A stretch of DNA of 64,000 nucleotides from Cyanoderma ruficeps. Taxonomy: Eukaryota > Chordata > Aves > Passeriformes > Timaliidae. The notes beneath the pieces were generated by a model. That model did not search any database, was not told the origin of the DNA, and saw only the letters and a list, made by a program, of their open reading frames with translations. Each line of letters starts with the position of its first letter. The first letter of the stretch is position 1. Below are positions 1 through 13,306 of this stretch, piece by piece. A program made the translations under genes and the position numbers. Location: assembly GCA_008694505.1 (NCBI GenBank), contig VZDJ01000216.1, forward strand, positions 2,589,539 to 2,653,538, read 5' to 3'.

Positions 1-923
1 TTAATTGTTACTTATTCCCAGAGTCTAAAGGGTCATTTAGTAGCTGACTGATGCCGCACCTTTATCGAGGCACTCACAGCTGTCCCTAGATCACTAAACC
101 AGACCATTTATCTCTGGGACATATTCACAGCACCTCTGCCACTTAAAAATCTCTAAGCTAAGGGGCAGATTTTTAGCTCAGTGGTGCTGCTCCTCGGCAG
201 GAGGTTTCTCCCTTTCCCAGCTGGGCAGAGATCCTTGTTTCACATTTGCAGCACTAATGGGTGGGCAGCCCTGCAAGGAAAGGTGCTGCATCACCCCAGC
301 ATCACCCCAGCACCCATCCAGGCTCCTCCACATCCCTCTCCCCGGAGTACCATCTCTCCCATGCCAGGGCACAGCGGTGATGTGGCACTGGGGAAGTGAC
401 CACGTCTGCCTTGGGGGTTCACCTGGTGCACACAGGGCTTGCTCCATCAAAGGCACTTCGTGAGGAGCGTGCAGAAGGTGTCGATGAGGCAGCACTTAAA
501 AAGGCATCAGCAACAGAGTCTGAGATAAGGCACAAAGCATCTGCACAAGCTGCTGGGGCAGAGCAAGGAGAGGTGAAAGAGAGGGACTGGGCAAGTGGCC
601 AAGGCACAGCTCCAAATCCATGTGGCACTTCTGAGCAGCACACTTTACCAAGAAAGGCTGTCACAGTCCCTGATGTCCAGAAAGGGAAGCCGAGGGGCAG
701 GGAGCAGCACAGGGACTCGCCCAAGCTCACTCAGTGGCGGGGCTGGCGTTCAGATCCAGCCCCATCCTGGCCCCCAGCCCTGCCCATCAGGAGGCTTCAT
801 CCAGCCCTGAGTCCCCAACAGTGCAGAAAGGAGGGAGGGCTGCCACAGACAGACAGGGCCACCAAAGAGAGGTGGCAATAACCTGCAGGAGAGATTTTTG
901 TCCATGCCCCTCTCCCTGGGCAG
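1..923. other. TRIM47 3' side, no separate gene seen
   Basis: This stretch lies downstream of the TRIM47 stop codon on the minus strand and probably holds its 3' UTR. I see no canonical AATAAA or ATTAAA on the minus strand here, so the transcript end is not placed. The open frames present are short, overlap one another on both strands and show no recognisable protein. No repeat was recognised. Confidence 0.4.
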
Positions 924-3900
924 TCACCGGCGCTTCAGCACCGACACACAATCCTTCTTCAGCGGCCCGATCTGCAGGTGGGCATCCACACTCTCCAGGA
1001 AAAAGGCTGGCTTCAGCTTGCACGAGAAAAGAGAGGCAAACTGGCGGTTGATCTTGTTCTGGAATGGGTCAAGCTTCCCCTTGGCTGAAGGAGAGACCTT
1101 GAGCTGCTGCAGGCAGGTCATTTTGGAGTCCTTGACTCCGTAGAAGGTTAAAGCCCTTTCCGAATACTCCAGGAAGACGCCGATGGTGTGGAAAAAGGGC
1201 TGCTGGATGGTGCACTCGAAGCCACCAAACCAGGCCACGTAGTTCTGGCCGTTCCACTGCAGGCAGCAGGACCTGTCGTTCCTGCCCAGGCGCCCGTGGT
1301 TGTAGGCCTCGCGCGGGTCGAAGTCCTCGGCGATGACCCCGATGCTGACCCAGCCGTCGATCAGCTCCACCTCCCAGTAGTAGTTGCCCCTGTTCATGAG
1401 GTTCAAACCCAGCACCTGCTCGCAGTTGATGAAGCGGGTGGGGCTCTCCGGGTAGGGGATGGGGCACAGCACCCGTTTGGCCCCCTTGGTGCCGAACAGC
1501 TGGATGAACTTGTCGGCTGTGTCGCTGTCCAGGTCGATGATGAAGGCAACTGTGTGGGGCAAGAGGGAGAAGTGAGCACGCAGAGGGAAACGTGAGGAAA
1601 TCCTCCCTGCCCCAGCCTTTGGTGATGAGCATGATTCTTTCTGACCTTTCCCATCACTCTGCCCCCCTTGCTTTTAAGTCCCATCCATGAGGATGAAAGG
1701 CTGAAAGAGCTGATACCCCCCTAAGCAGGATGAATACAGGTAACTGCAGAGGAGAGAGCAGTGGGGCTGCTTGATGAGCTCAACAGTGATACCAGACATT
1801 GGAGAATCCACCTGACAGACTGGTGGTAAGAAAATCTCACATAAAAGCATATTTCAGGTAACTACAGATAAATGCAGTTGAGAGAGACCCAAAGAAGAGA
1901 GAGCACCCAGGTATGCCACAGCTATAAACAGGCAGCCCCCAGCAAGTGTGGCCGTGTGAGAACCACTGATAGATCCCAAACAGAGGGGATGCCCAAGGAA
2001 GTTCTTCCAGGGGACAACCCTGGACATAGATCACTATCAACCGCATTGCAGTCTGAACCATGGCATGTCCCAGCCTGACAGCAGAAGAGCACACCCTCCT
2101 TGAGCCCAGGTTTTGCTGCTCTGTGCCACTGAGACCCATCTTGTCCCCTATGGACATGTCATTAGGTGACCCCATATCCCCTGTAAGACTGGGGAAACAC
2201 AAGTGGGGTGTGGGAGCTCAAGCCCAGCCCTGCACCCTCAGCCTCTCCTGCCCTACTCTGCTCCACCACTGCATGATCCCTATCATTCTGCTGCTGCAGA
2301 CAACCCTCACCAGCCCAGGGTCCTACAGCAAACAAGGCAGATGCACCAACTCTGATCTAATTTAAAGAGGATCCGATTTGCCAAGGGCTGGAAAGCAGCA
2401 GAAATTACACAGGACGCCTGCAGCCTCCCTGGGGCTGCTGGGCCAGCAGAGCCCCAGACAAGGGAAAAAAACCATCACCTAACCAGGCTATGACTGTTGT
2501 CAGGAAAGCCAGCAGGCTTCCCTGTTAGCCACACAATATTTCCTCTGTTGGTGGCAGCGCTCCCGCAGCCGCTGGATCAGCGCTGCTGGGCAGGCGGGAA
2601 GGGGAGAGGAAAGGGAAGATGGGCCTTAGCAACAGCCGCCAAAACAAAAGTCCCCCGCTTACATTTCAGGAAATAATCGCGGCTCTCCAGGCAGGCAGGA
2701 CTGTTTGACTTGTCTGGAAATCGGGATTCGGCCAATGCTGCGGAGACAGGGACAGAAGGGTTTGCATCAGTAAAGGAACCAAACCGTCAACAAGGGGGGC
2801 ACCAAGCTGTCACAGCCCCAGCCAGCATCCCCACTCCCCTTGCACATCCCCAGTGGCTCCCACACAGGAAAGGACAGATGCCACTTTTGTCACCCCAAGG
2901 AGGTGGGCAGCAGGGCAAGGAACCAGCTGCAAATCCCATGGGTAGCCAAGAAAATGAGAAAGGAGAGAGCTCAGGTTAAAGGAGACAGCATGGGAGAGAG
3001 CTGCCACATCAGCTCTCTAAGCCTGGCATGTTTGGGAACCCACAGCCAGCCCCGTGAGGAGGATTGTCTGTCCTGGGAAGAAGAGTCCCCTTTCACAGGA
3101 GGCCACTTTGGCCATTTTCCCCCTCCCACAGGGCCCTGCCTAACTCCCAGGCTGTTTGTTGCCTCTCCAGTCTCCGGTCTCTGTGGAAAAATTCACAAAA
3201 CCTCAAAGAGGCGTAAGCCCAGACAGGGATTGTGCAACGTGCAGGGAACCCGTGCTGAGCAGCTTCCAGGGCTGGAATGACAGGGGCCAGAACTCACAGG
3301 GGCCATGGAGCCTGCAGCCACCTCCCACCCACGCAGGGAAGAGGGAAAGGAACAGGGAAACATCCAGGCAGAGGGGCCGGGTGAACACAAACCTTCCTCC
3401 ATCTCCTGGCAGTTCAATCCATCAATTCCTTTCCCCTGCAAGTGGTTCCGCTGGTTTTTGCAGGCAGTGGACAGCACATCCTTCATGGCGCCCACGGCTT
3501 GGGTGCACTTGGTGAAGTTCAGCTCTTTCTGGAAGCTCAGAGGTGGAGAGAGGTTTTCTTCCATTGCTACTTTCAAGGCCTGAAATTCCTGAGCCAAAAA
3601 AAGACAGAGTTTCAAGAGGTTTCAAACAAGCCAAAGCTGTCTCTTGTTCCACAACCCCACCCGGTCCTGGAGGATTTGGGATCTGGCAGCTCTCAGGACT
3701 TGGCCCAAGGACAGCATGGGGAGGAGAGCACTTTCCCAGCCACGTGTTCCTGGCACCTTCTCTTCACTCCCTTTCAAACCCAGACTCAGACCATGCCCAC
3801 CTCGCATGGAGCAGCGTCTCCTGCCTAAAATGTCTCCTCTTGCTGGGCTGTCAGGGAGAGGGGGGGATGCTGGAGGGGGCAGGGGGGCACCCCAAACCCT

Positions 3901-6900
3901 CACTCTCCCCCACACCCAGGTACCCACTCTGGGCAGCACATCAGCCTCTCCTGAGTCACAGACAGGACTGAGGTGAGGGCAATGAGGGGAAAATCCTGGC
4001 TGCCTGGTCCCCTTGTGAGAGGGGAGGGGAGACGACCATGCCAACAGGAGTGAGACTCTGCAGCCTGCACATCTCAGGGTTCCTGGCCCCCAGCTCCACG
4101 GGAAACGGGACAAAACCCCAAAACACAACATTGTCAGCTCCCTCTTGCCCCATCCCACCTGGAGGAAGTAGACGGTGTCGGTGCTGGGGACGTTCTCCAG
4201 GTTTTGCTTGCACTGTGCCAGCTTGGCTCGTCTCTCCTCCTTCCAGCGGAGATCGGCCTCGGCCTCCCCCAGCATGGAGCGCTCCCCGTCCTCGATGAAT
4301 CCCATCACCTCCTTCTGGAAGGTCGCCAGCACCTGGGAGGCCTCTGCAAAGAGCTTCTCCACCCTCTCCCTCTCCTTTGTGGCAGCACCCTGAGTGCAGG
4401 GAGAGAGGGGTCAGGTCCCACAGGTGAGGGTGCAGGAGGACAACCCTTGTGCCCTGCCCAGCAGGCACTTCTCAGCTCTGTGGAATTCCCCGACACTCCA
4501 TCACCTCCTTCACCCAGGAACTCAGATCATTTCACAGCACAGCTGTCAAGGGACCTGGCTGGGCACTGCCACTTACTGCTGCACCACATTTGGTGTCCCC
4601 AAGCAGGAAAGTGACGTGTTTGCACAAGGGCCAAGGGGGACAACCCCCCCATGAGCTTGGGGAGAGAAGGTGCAAGAGCCAGAGGATGCCCTGGCATGGC
4701 CCTTGTGCTGTGACTTCTTCCATGTTAAAAACTAAAGCAACCAGAGATGCCAAGAGTGTTAGCAGAGATGAGGAGAAAGAATCCCCAGGGATCTCTGCCA
4801 GGATCACTGTTGTTTCATGGTACACCCGTGAGCACCATCTTTACGCCCCATGCACCCCGAAATGTCACAGCCCCTTCTCCACCCCCAGCCCAGCAGAGCT
4901 GCACTAACAGAGCAAAGCCATTGCCGAGTCACCTTAATGAGCTCCACCATCTTCTTGGCCTGGGCGATGGTGACTGCCAGCTCCTCCAGCTCATTCTCCA
5001 CATCGCTGAGGAATTTGCCTTGCTGGGCCTGCAGACACGAAGGACAAACACTGAGCTTTACCCCCAGTCTCAGTGGGAGCCATAGGGCATTCAGCCTCTC
5101 CCTAAGCTCAACCCACAGACCCTCTCTGACTGTGACCTCGCTACCAGGCTTTGGTTGAAGGATTCACAGGGAACCATGAGTTGTTTTCCTGTTTTCCTTC
5201 CCTGCAATATCCAGCCTGAAAACATCCCTTCTCACTCAGCTGGAAAACGAAAGGGTCATGTCCAGCTCTGCATTCCCCACCCTGGTCCCAGTGGAAACTA
5301 AACAAAACAGGAATTTGAAAGCAAACCCGTCAGACACAATTGCAGTTAAGTGAGTGCTCTGAGTACCCAGGGCTAGGAAAAGTCCACCTGGGTTTGGTGC
5401 AGAAGCTGAAAGGCAGGCCTGGAGCACTCAGAAATTCAGCACTAAATCCCCTGGAGGTTTCTGTTTAGGAGCAAAGCAAACCAGCTCCGGAGCACGGGCT
5501 GCAAAGGAAGCACCTTCTGAACACGTTTCCTGAGACGCTATTGTTGGCTCAGCCATTGCCCATCACGAGGACGGGTCCCTCGGGAGCCAGGAGGGCACTC
5601 CCCAGCCACGACAGCTCCCTGCTGGTGCTCAGCCCCCTGGGCCTGCTCCTGCAGTGCCTGTGCCCGGGGAGCAGGTACAGGCGCTTTCCCTGTGCATCCC
5701 TCCCAGCCCGCAGCACGAGGGCGGTGCCGAGGGCAGTCACAGAGGTCCTGCAGGCGACATTAAGCAGCGCCTGCCGAGGTCTGAGAGCTCCTCGGGGCTG
5801 GGATTACACACACTTTCTATTTTAAGGCACCTCATGATTAATAATGCCGATAAAAGGGTTTTCCTGCAATCCTAGCAGTCCATCAGGAGTGGGAGCCGGC
5901 TTGGGGCTGTTGCTTGGGGCCGGGCTCCTCCTTGGAAAGGCAAACTATCCCAAGGTCTCCAAATGCCTCATGGCCATGTGAGATGCCACCACACTGTGAG
6001 CCCCACAGGTTCTCCTCTGCCTGCAGCCCCACAGAGGTCCCACACTTTTAAGGCAGCAGTGCCCAGGAAGGCAGCACCACGTTGGGACTGGAGCTCCTGG
6101 GAAGGCTCGTGGGTGTGAGTTTAGGAGGTGACTCAGTCACATCTGGGAATGGGAGTGATGGAAAAACCCCCGCTGCCAAAACGGCAGGATACAAAAGGCT
6201 GAGGGAGCGGGAGCGGCGGCCGGGCCGGCTGCCAGCGCGGCCAGAAAAACCGCCTTGACGGAGCTGTGGGAACGAGACGGAGGCGGCGGGTACCCCAGGA
6301 CTGCGGGGGTGGCCGCTGTGGGGTGTCCCAGGCAGCCTCGACCCAACCCTACACCCACGGGATTGCCAGTTCGGCTCCACAGTGGGAAGACTCCCCAGGC
6401 GATGCCTGGCAGCGGCTCTGCCTCGATACCCGTCCCCATCTGCCCATCCTGTCCCAGTCCCCGGGGTTCCCTGACCGCGCAGCGCCCTGTCCATATGTTG
6501 GGGTGGGATCCCCCGAGGGGTGAGAGTACAGCTTCCCCCCCACGTGGCGTTCCGCCATGCTGCACCTGCACACACTCCACGTAGGAAATGGGCTCCCCGT
6601 GGGGTCGTGGGTGCAGGATGAACCCCTCCGAGGGATGCCGCACCTCATACCACCCACGACACCCCCACACCAGGGTCCCACCCACGCAGCACCCCCGTGG
6701 GCACCCCCGCGCCCCTCCCCACCCCACGCACCTGCTTGTGCTCTCGCTCCTGCTCGAGGGGCACCACGTCGTGGGCGCGATGCTCGTGGGCGCGGCAGCG
6801 GGCGCAGACACAGCTCTGCTCGGTGCGGCAGAAGCCGTCGAGGGGCTGCAGGTGGCGGGGGCACAGCCCCTCTTCCAGCCGGCGCAGCGGGGCCACCAGC

Positions 6901-7448
6901 CGGTGTGCTCGGAACGCCGGGGCGCGCCGGTGCGGCTCCAGGTGCGCCCCGCAGAAGGACGCCAGGCACACCAGGCACGACCGCTCCGCCGCCACGCGGG
7001 ACTCCGGCGGGCACACATCGCACAGCACCGCCGCTCCTTCCTCCCTCGCAGCATCCTCCTCCTCGGCTCCCGGGGCCATCGGGGACGCGGCGGCCGGGGA
7101 CGACGGGGACGAGGGGGACGAGGCGCCGGTGGCGGCCGCCAGCAGCGGCAGGAGCTCGCACAGGGCGCGGTTCTTGCAGAGCCGCAGGGCCGCGGGGACG
7201 GGCTCCTGGCACAGCGGGCAGCGGGCGGCCCCGCCCGCCCCGCCGCCGTCGGGGGGGCCTGGCCGCTGACGGAGCTCCTGCAAGCAGCCCTGGCAGAAGT
7301 TGTGTCCGCACGGCACCGTCACCGGGTCCCGCAGCACGTCCAGGCAGATGGGGCAGCCGAGGGGACCCTCGGGCAGCCCCGGAGCCGCCAGCGCCAGCCG
7401 CAACGCCGCGGCGGAGGACGGCGGGGCGCTCCCGGGCGCAGCATCCAT
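924..7448 (-). CDS. TRIM47: TRIM47, RING/B-box/coiled-coil/PRY-SPRY E3 ubiquitin ligase (621 aa, 5 coding exons)
   Basis: Coding exons on the minus strand are 7448-6732, 5028-4933, 4389-4159, 3588-3393 and 1549-924. They sum to 1866 nt, with AG/GT at every join. The protein has a RING finger at about residues 32-80 (CPIC, CGHNFC, CPLC), an atypical B-box 1 at about 143-174, a B-box 2 at about 196-228, a coiled coil at about 240-385 and a C-terminal PRY-SPRY from about 413 to the end. The 96-nt and 231-nt coiled-coil exons are typical of TRIM genes. The last exon closely matches mammalian TRIM47, including the segment LKPAFFLESVDAHLQIGPLK. The family transfers ubiquitin to substrates chosen by the SPRY domain. 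The linker before SPRY is about 20 residues shorter than in human, so a small exon in the 1.8-kb intron 4 could have been missed. The start was chosen because the RING follows it and upstream in-frame codons are low-complexity GC-rich DNA. Confidence 0.93.
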
Positions 7449-7570
7449 CCCTAAACGCCCCGACCGGCCCCGGCCCCGGTCCCAGCCCCGGCGGAGGCGG
7501 GCGGCAGCCGCGCCCCGCCCGCCCGCTCCGCCTCCCCGCCACCGCAGCCGGGGCTCCGCTCCCCGCCGTG
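6640..7570. promoter_or_regulatory. CpG-rich island over TRIM47 exon 1 and promoter
   Basis: The block is strongly GC-rich and dense in CpG. It covers all of TRIM47 exon 1 and about 120 bp upstream of its ATG, where the minus-strand promoter and 5' UTR must lie. No TATA box is evident, as is usual for island promoters. The composition creates long open frames on both strands that are not genes. Confidence 0.6.
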
Positions 7571-8827
7571 CCTGGGGCGGTTGCTGCGTCCTCGGGACAC
7601 TGACCCACAGCATCAACCCCGGTCCCAGCCACTCGCCCTCCTGAGAAGCATCTCACCCCAAATGGAATCTGCTCCCCTCTGCTGCCTTCAGGGAGATCAG
7701 CAGCGGGGGGATGTCACCCTGCTGAGGATGTGCTACCTTCCACTCAGGGTCTGCTGCCTCCTAAAGGATCTGCCCCACTGGGCTCTGGACCCTCCCCAGT
7801 GTTCTACTGCTCCCAAGGGAAGCTGCTGACCTTCCTCACATCTCCCATCCGGGGAGGCTGTTCCCAGCCCATTCCAATCCCCCTCACAAGGATCTGACGC
7901 TCCTCTTGAGCATTCCTTCCCCCTCTAGGACCTGCTGCTACTCCACTGCTCCCCAGGTGCACCCCACCCTGGGGCCACACGGAATGTCCTGAGCCCACCC
8001 AGTGCATAGGTGCAGGTTTTTTCCCCGCCAGCCCTCGTGTCCACAGATTGACATCAGCTCTCTCCAGGGCCAAAAAGGGCTGCAGTGCCCAGGTCCTGTC
8101 CCTTTTTCCTCTGGGGTCTGGCAGGAGCTGGCAGGCACCAGAGAGGGATGGGAGACCCCGAAGTGCTTTTAGAGTGAAGATCTGCCTCATGAGATCTCTG
8201 GACCCCTTCTGTGCAGGATACACAGACAATTTTTTGACTTGGATAAGTTCCCAGGTGCAGGCTGGCCCAAGGCCTCACCCAAGGACAGGGCTGGGAGAAG
8301 CAGGGAGGTGTTGAATGAAGCAGGAAGCACAAGACAAATCACATCTGTTCTTGAAGAGGAGGATTGATCCTTTTAAGCTTTTTGTCCCCAAAGGAAAAAA
8401 TGATGTGATTCATTCCCCAGGCATTCACATCCCCAGCACCTTTGAACCCAGTGCCCAGTTTCACCCTGTTAATCCTCACCAGCACTCCCACAGGACGAGG
8501 AGGAGACGTTGGACCTGCGGTTTCACCCTTGGAAAAACATCAATGAAAACTTTAGATTTCCGTCTGTGCCAAATCAACCTTGGAGCAGACCAGTAGGAAA
8601 CCAGGTTTCCTTATCACAGTGTTACAGTAAATAAAGCACCTTCTGGCTCTGCTGCCAGCTGTCATTCCAAGGGTTGGTCACAGGCCCCACAGGGACATGG
8701 AGGAGCAGGATGGGGCCCTGCAGGGATGGTTGTGAGAGCAGGGGTACCCAGCTCCCCCTCACCCCCAGTGGTGCTGGGTCCCACATCTCCCAACAGCAGC
8801 AAGGTCAAACCAGTAAGAAAATAGAGC
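7571..8827. other. TRIM47-TRIM65 intergenic gap
   Basis: This stretch lies between the TRIM47 promoter and the TRIM65 polyadenylation signal. I see no exon-like structure, RNA gene or recognisable repeat. A plus-strand AATAAA at 8629-8634 has no upstream plus-strand gene to serve. Confidence 0.4.
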
Positions 8828-8833
8828 TTTATT
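8828..8833 (-). promoter_or_regulatory. TRIM65 polyadenylation signal (AATAAA)
   Basis: TTTATT on the plus strand reads AATAAA on the minus strand, about 535 nt after the TRIM65 stop codon. It is the first canonical signal downstream, so the TRIM65 mRNA probably ends about 10-25 nt beyond it. Confidence 0.65.
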
Positions 8834-9367
8834 GGGAAAAGCAGCATCGTACAAAGACCTGCAGCACAGAATCCAGTTGCTCTGTCAGGTCTGAGAACAG
8901 CAAGAGGAAACCAAGAAGGGGCTGGCGGGAGCAGGACCTGCCTGCACGTGAGCACACAGGTCCCTCTGAATTGTTTCAGAGCACCCTGTGATAGCAGCAC
9001 CTCCCTCTGGTGCTGCTGGGTTCCCCCTCATCCCAAACCTTCCCCCCAAGTTTGGGAAGTTTGGCAGGGATAGAAGAAAGAGAAAAATCTCATTTTTTTT
9101 CACCTTCCTTATTCCCCCTTGCCTTGCTCTGTCTGCAGGGACAGGTTCCCACAGTGAGCTCCAGCCCTGCCATGTGTCGCTAGTGTGATATTTGCATATG
9201 CAAATCAAACAGGTTAATTTACATGCCTGTCCTTGTTAAAACACTGCACTCCACACCTGCCTCAGCACTGAGGTCCCACTGTACCATGACAGCCTCAGCT
9301 GCAGCTCCACTATGGCACCAGCCTGGGACTTGCCAGCCTGCCTATGGCTCAGCGTGGTGGCTCTGGC

Positions 9368-12300
9368 TCAGTCCCTCTGGCACAGTGTCACCACCCGCCC
9401 CTCACACAGCCAAAACACGGGGTACAGGGGCTCAGTGAAGACACCATGGAAGGAGTGGATGAGCTTTGTCCTCTCCCCGAGGCCGTAGAAAGAGAGGAGC
9501 CCCTTGTTATAATCCAGGCTGACCCCCAGGTTCTTATAGAGCTGCTCCTGGATTTTCTGGGCCCGGCCCTTGTGCCAGGCCAGGTAACAATCCTCCCGCA
9601 CCTGCAGCCCCCACGAGCCCCCATCCAGCCCGATGTTGAACCTGTGGCCTTGCTGCTGCTCCCGGGGGAGCCCCCGGTAGGTGACCCCCAGGATGACGGA
9701 GTGGCTGGAGATCTTCACCTCCCAGTAGTGGTGGCCAGGGCCGCAGCTCTGCGTGCACAGCACCTGCCAGGGCTGGAAGCGAGGGCCCTGCTCCTGCCCG
9801 TGGACAGCACCGGTACCATGCTTGGCTTTCCGGGCACCTTTCGACAGCTCCAGGTACTTGTTGGCTGTGTCGGGGTCGAAGGTCAGGTTGCAGTAGTCTG
9901 GGGAGAGCAAGGGCATGGATGGGGCTGAAATGCTTCACCAGACCTTTACGCCCTCCCAGCACTGGTGGGGTTTGAATTCTGTACGGCTGCTTCCCAAAAT
10001 GGAAGGGAACAGGTTGTTTGGAGGGGAAGGGGCGTGGGGAGGAGGCAATACCTGCCCCAGAGGGAATGGAAAAGCCCAGAAATAGCTGCTGAAGCACTGA
10101 GACATGATGCTCTGCTCAGTCCTTGCACAACCCGGCTCACAACCAGTGAGTGGCCATTGTGACCACAATGGCTCTGTGGCCATTTTGGCAGGAATGTGCT
10201 TGGTTTTAAGAGCAAAAAATACCAGTGTGGGGTGGGAGAGGGGGAGAAAACCAGGTGTTAAATGAGCAAATATGGTACTGCAGGGAGTTACTCTCCTCTG
10301 CATGGGCTGTGATAGCTCCTGCTGTGGGCAGTCCCTGGCCACCAGCACCCCACCTTCCTCCCCCAACACCTGGGCCTGGCAGCTGGCTGGGCTTCTGCCT
10401 GCTGCCCATAAATAACAGAGGGTTCCTGTTAATAACCCTAAGAATGTTCTGTGGGGCCTGATGGAAGGAATTCCTCCAGGTCCCATAGGCAGCAACTGCC
10501 TCCTTGGCAAGAGTGACATGACCAACATGGCCTGAACATTACCCAACTCTCTTCCCAACAGAGAAGAGATGGGAAGAGGAGCACAGAAGAATTTCCTAAA
10601 AATGGGACAGGGATGGGCCTGGGGAGGAAAGGGGACATGAAGGACTGTAGCTAGGAATGCTAAAGCCATTTCCCTGGATAGAGAGCAATGATGGCAGGCA
10701 GGGCTCTGGACTGGGGCTATGCCATGCTGGACAGTGCTTGATCCAATAGCAGACAGACTCAGTCCCATGGGAAAGCACTTTCTGGTGCTGCTAAACCCCC
10801 TAATGAGTCCTTTCCCATCCCAGCCTATCCACCCTGTCCCTTTACCACCCTTCTCTGCATTTAGGGAGATACACTGGAAGAACCAGGGCAGGAGCCTCTG
10901 TCTCTGAGGCCACAACCACCCTCCTTGGTGACATCTCTTCCTGCTGGGGACTCCAGTGAGATGCTGTCCCTCCAGGCTCCCTGTGCTCCTTACCCTTCAG
11001 AAGCTCAGCTCGGAGCTGGCACCTGGGGAGAGGGGCCACACTGGGGACAGGGGCCACCATCTTCACCTCCAGCTCCTGGGGATGCACCGGGCCTGTGGAG
11101 GATGGGAACAGGCATTTTGAGTAATGCCACCCAAAAACTTCTTTCTCCCTGGCTTCATGGGAAGAAGAGGAAAAGGAGAAGGAGGAGGAACTCCATTGTA
11201 TCCAAACCTCGGAGCAGGCATGGAGCAGTGGACAAACCTGGGTGCCACCATGGTTCAGCATTCCCAGCAAGGAGGGGCCACAGGGAGGCCACCTGGCTCA
11301 TCCCACTTCATCTGCTGAACAGTAAATGTGTGTCCCATCCCAAACCCCTGTGCTCAGCAGCTGTGTCCCCAGCAGTGTCACAGGCCATGCTCATCTTCAG
11401 GATGACCCAGAGCCCTTCAAAGTACCCCTGAGAGGAGGAGGTTTACCTTGGCCAGTGGAGTCTGGGGCTTTGGGGGCCACAGAGCCAGGCAGGTCCTCCA
11501 GCAAGAGCCTGGAGATGCTGGTGAGGATCTCAGAGATGGGTTTGATCACAGCAGCCACATCAAACTCCACCAGCATCAGCTCCTCTGGACTCTCCAGAGG
11601 TGGGAGCAGGGGGAATTCCTGCAGATAGACACACAGACACTGTGCACCAGTCTGGGGAGGACTGTGCAAACCCATTTGCACTCACCATGTCTCCCCAGTG
11701 GGCAACAGGGACATTCCAGCATTGCCCACACAACTTTTCAGGAACCCTCAAAAAACAGCTCTTCCCCACAGCACCATCACATCCCTGAGCCAAACTGAGG
11801 ATGGATTCCCAGTGGGAATGGGTTGAACATGACTCTGCTGTCATCAAAAGGATGCAGGCCCAAGCAAATGGAAGGACACAGTGCCAGAGTGGTACCTGGA
11901 GGAAGGTCCTGTGGTCAGGGCAGGCCAGCAGGCTCTGAACCCTCTCCCTGTGCTGGCCAAGGACATCCAGGCGGTCCCTCCACAGGTTCCAGTTCTTGTC
12001 CACACGCTCCAGTGCTGCCCCCTGCTCTTGTTCAATCCTGGCCACTGTCTGACACTGGGAATCCTCCAGAGCTTTCCTCAGGTGGGTGAATTTGCTCTGA
12101 ATGCGAGCTTTGAACCCCTCAGAGCAGTCCTAGGCAGGAAGAGCCATGAGAACCAGTGTGCTCCCACCCACAGGTCAGCACAGGGAGGCTGCAGAGTTAC
12201 CTTGATGCTCTGTGTTTGCACCTCCAGCTCCTTCATTGCCAACTCAATCCTCTCTGATTCCTCCTGGGCTTTTTCCAGGGATTCTTGCAAAAAGGTCTGT

Positions 12301-13306
12301 GAAGGGAGGCACCAACATGGAAAAGACCTCCAAGATTATCGAGTTCAACCTATGACTGCACGTAGCAACGAGCCCAGAGCACTGAGTTTCATATCCAGTA
12401 ATTTCTCCCAGTTGTGTCCATTTGCCCATCCTGTGGAACAGCCCAATGCTGCCCACCCGGCCCTCAGGACCCTCTCCGGGCTGCAGGACAAGGCTAACAG
12501 GGAAGGAGGCAGCTGGGGAAGGGGACTCCGTCTCAGGATAACAAAGAAGTGATTTTTTGTGCCGCCTTTCTTAGCTGTTTCCTCTAGACCAGAGGGAAAC
12601 AAACACACATGGCACCATTCATCTCAACCTGCTGGATTTACCCAGCTCGCTGCTGCTCCTGGCAACACCTGGTTTCTCAAGGAGCAGCTGGGCACTGGTG
12701 GCATCTCCCTGGCCAGCCCCGTGTCCAGCTAAGGTTGGGCAGTCTGGCACACAGAGTGACATCACGTCCCTGCAGCAGGACACGGGGCGGTGGAGGTGGA
12801 TGTGGGCGTGCCTGAGCTGTCACAAGCTGTTCTCCCATCGCCCCAGCCCTGTCACCCACCTGCTTTTTGGCTCGTTCCTCCTCGAAGAGCACCCGCCGGT
12901 GCCGCTGGCAGTCCCGGACGGTGCAGATGCAGCAGATGCAGCGCCGCTCGTCCTCGCAGTACAGCTCCAGCGGGCGGCCGTGCTGCCGGCACAGCTCGGC
13001 GGGGGCCACCGAGCCCCGGGCCGTGGCCGAGCCCCGCGGGTCACTGTCCCGTGCCATCTCCACCACGCTGTACAGGGTGACATTCTTCTCCAGCTCCGGG
13101 CACCGCTCGAAGGCCCTGCGGCACTCGGGGCAGGTGCAGGTCGCATCGCTGCCGGCGGGCGCCTGCTTTTGCTTGTCCCAGTGGTCGCTGATGCAGCGCT
13201 TGCAGAAATTGTGGCCGCAGGGCAAAGTCACGGGCACCTTGAACAGCTCCAGGCAGATGGAGCACACCAGCTTCTCCTCCAGCTTCTGCGAGATGGGCGA
13301 TGCCAT
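9368..13306 (-). CDS. TRIM65: TRIM65, RING/B-box/coiled-coil/PRY-SPRY E3 ubiquitin ligase (525 aa, 6 exons)
   Basis: Coding exons on the minus strand are 13306-12860, 12296-12201, 12129-11896, 11618-11447, 11092-10994 and 9897-9368, summing to 1578 nt. The RING lies at about residues 15-62 (CSIC, CGHNFC, CPEC) and a single B-box 2 at about 105-140. The coiled coil is encoded by the 96-nt and 234-nt exons, and a PRY-SPRY domain opens with YCNLTFDPDTANKYLEL in exon 6. The C terminus, with LYPVFWLCEGRVVTLC, fits human TRIM65, which also lies beside TRIM47. Human TRIM65 ubiquitinates the RNA sensor MDA5, and a conserved antiviral role here is inference. Exon 5 (99 nt) was placed by its clean splice sites and unbroken frame into the PRY motif. 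The protein is about the length of the human one. Confidence 0.92.
12305..12490 (-). repeat. CR1-like fragment in TRIM65 intron 1
   Basis: The text beginning with gaaaagacctccaagattat and followed by a line of 'gttcaacc...agccc' resembles the terminal region of an old avian CR1 subfamily, read in the complementary orientation. It is diverged, its limits are approximate and it lies between TRIM65 exons 1 and 2. Confidence 0.45.

Noticed and set aside
6137..7656. Very long open frames on both strands (up to 435 codons) around TRIM47 exon 1
   Set aside because: They are out-of-frame or antisense readings of a GC-rich, stop-poor exon. Their products are Pro/Arg/Gly-rich without any domain, while the frame encoding RING and B-boxes has proper splice sites.
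8629..8634. Plus-strand AATAAA between TRIM47 and TRIM65
   Set aside because: There is no plus-strand gene upstream. AATAAA is expected by chance several times in a window of this size.
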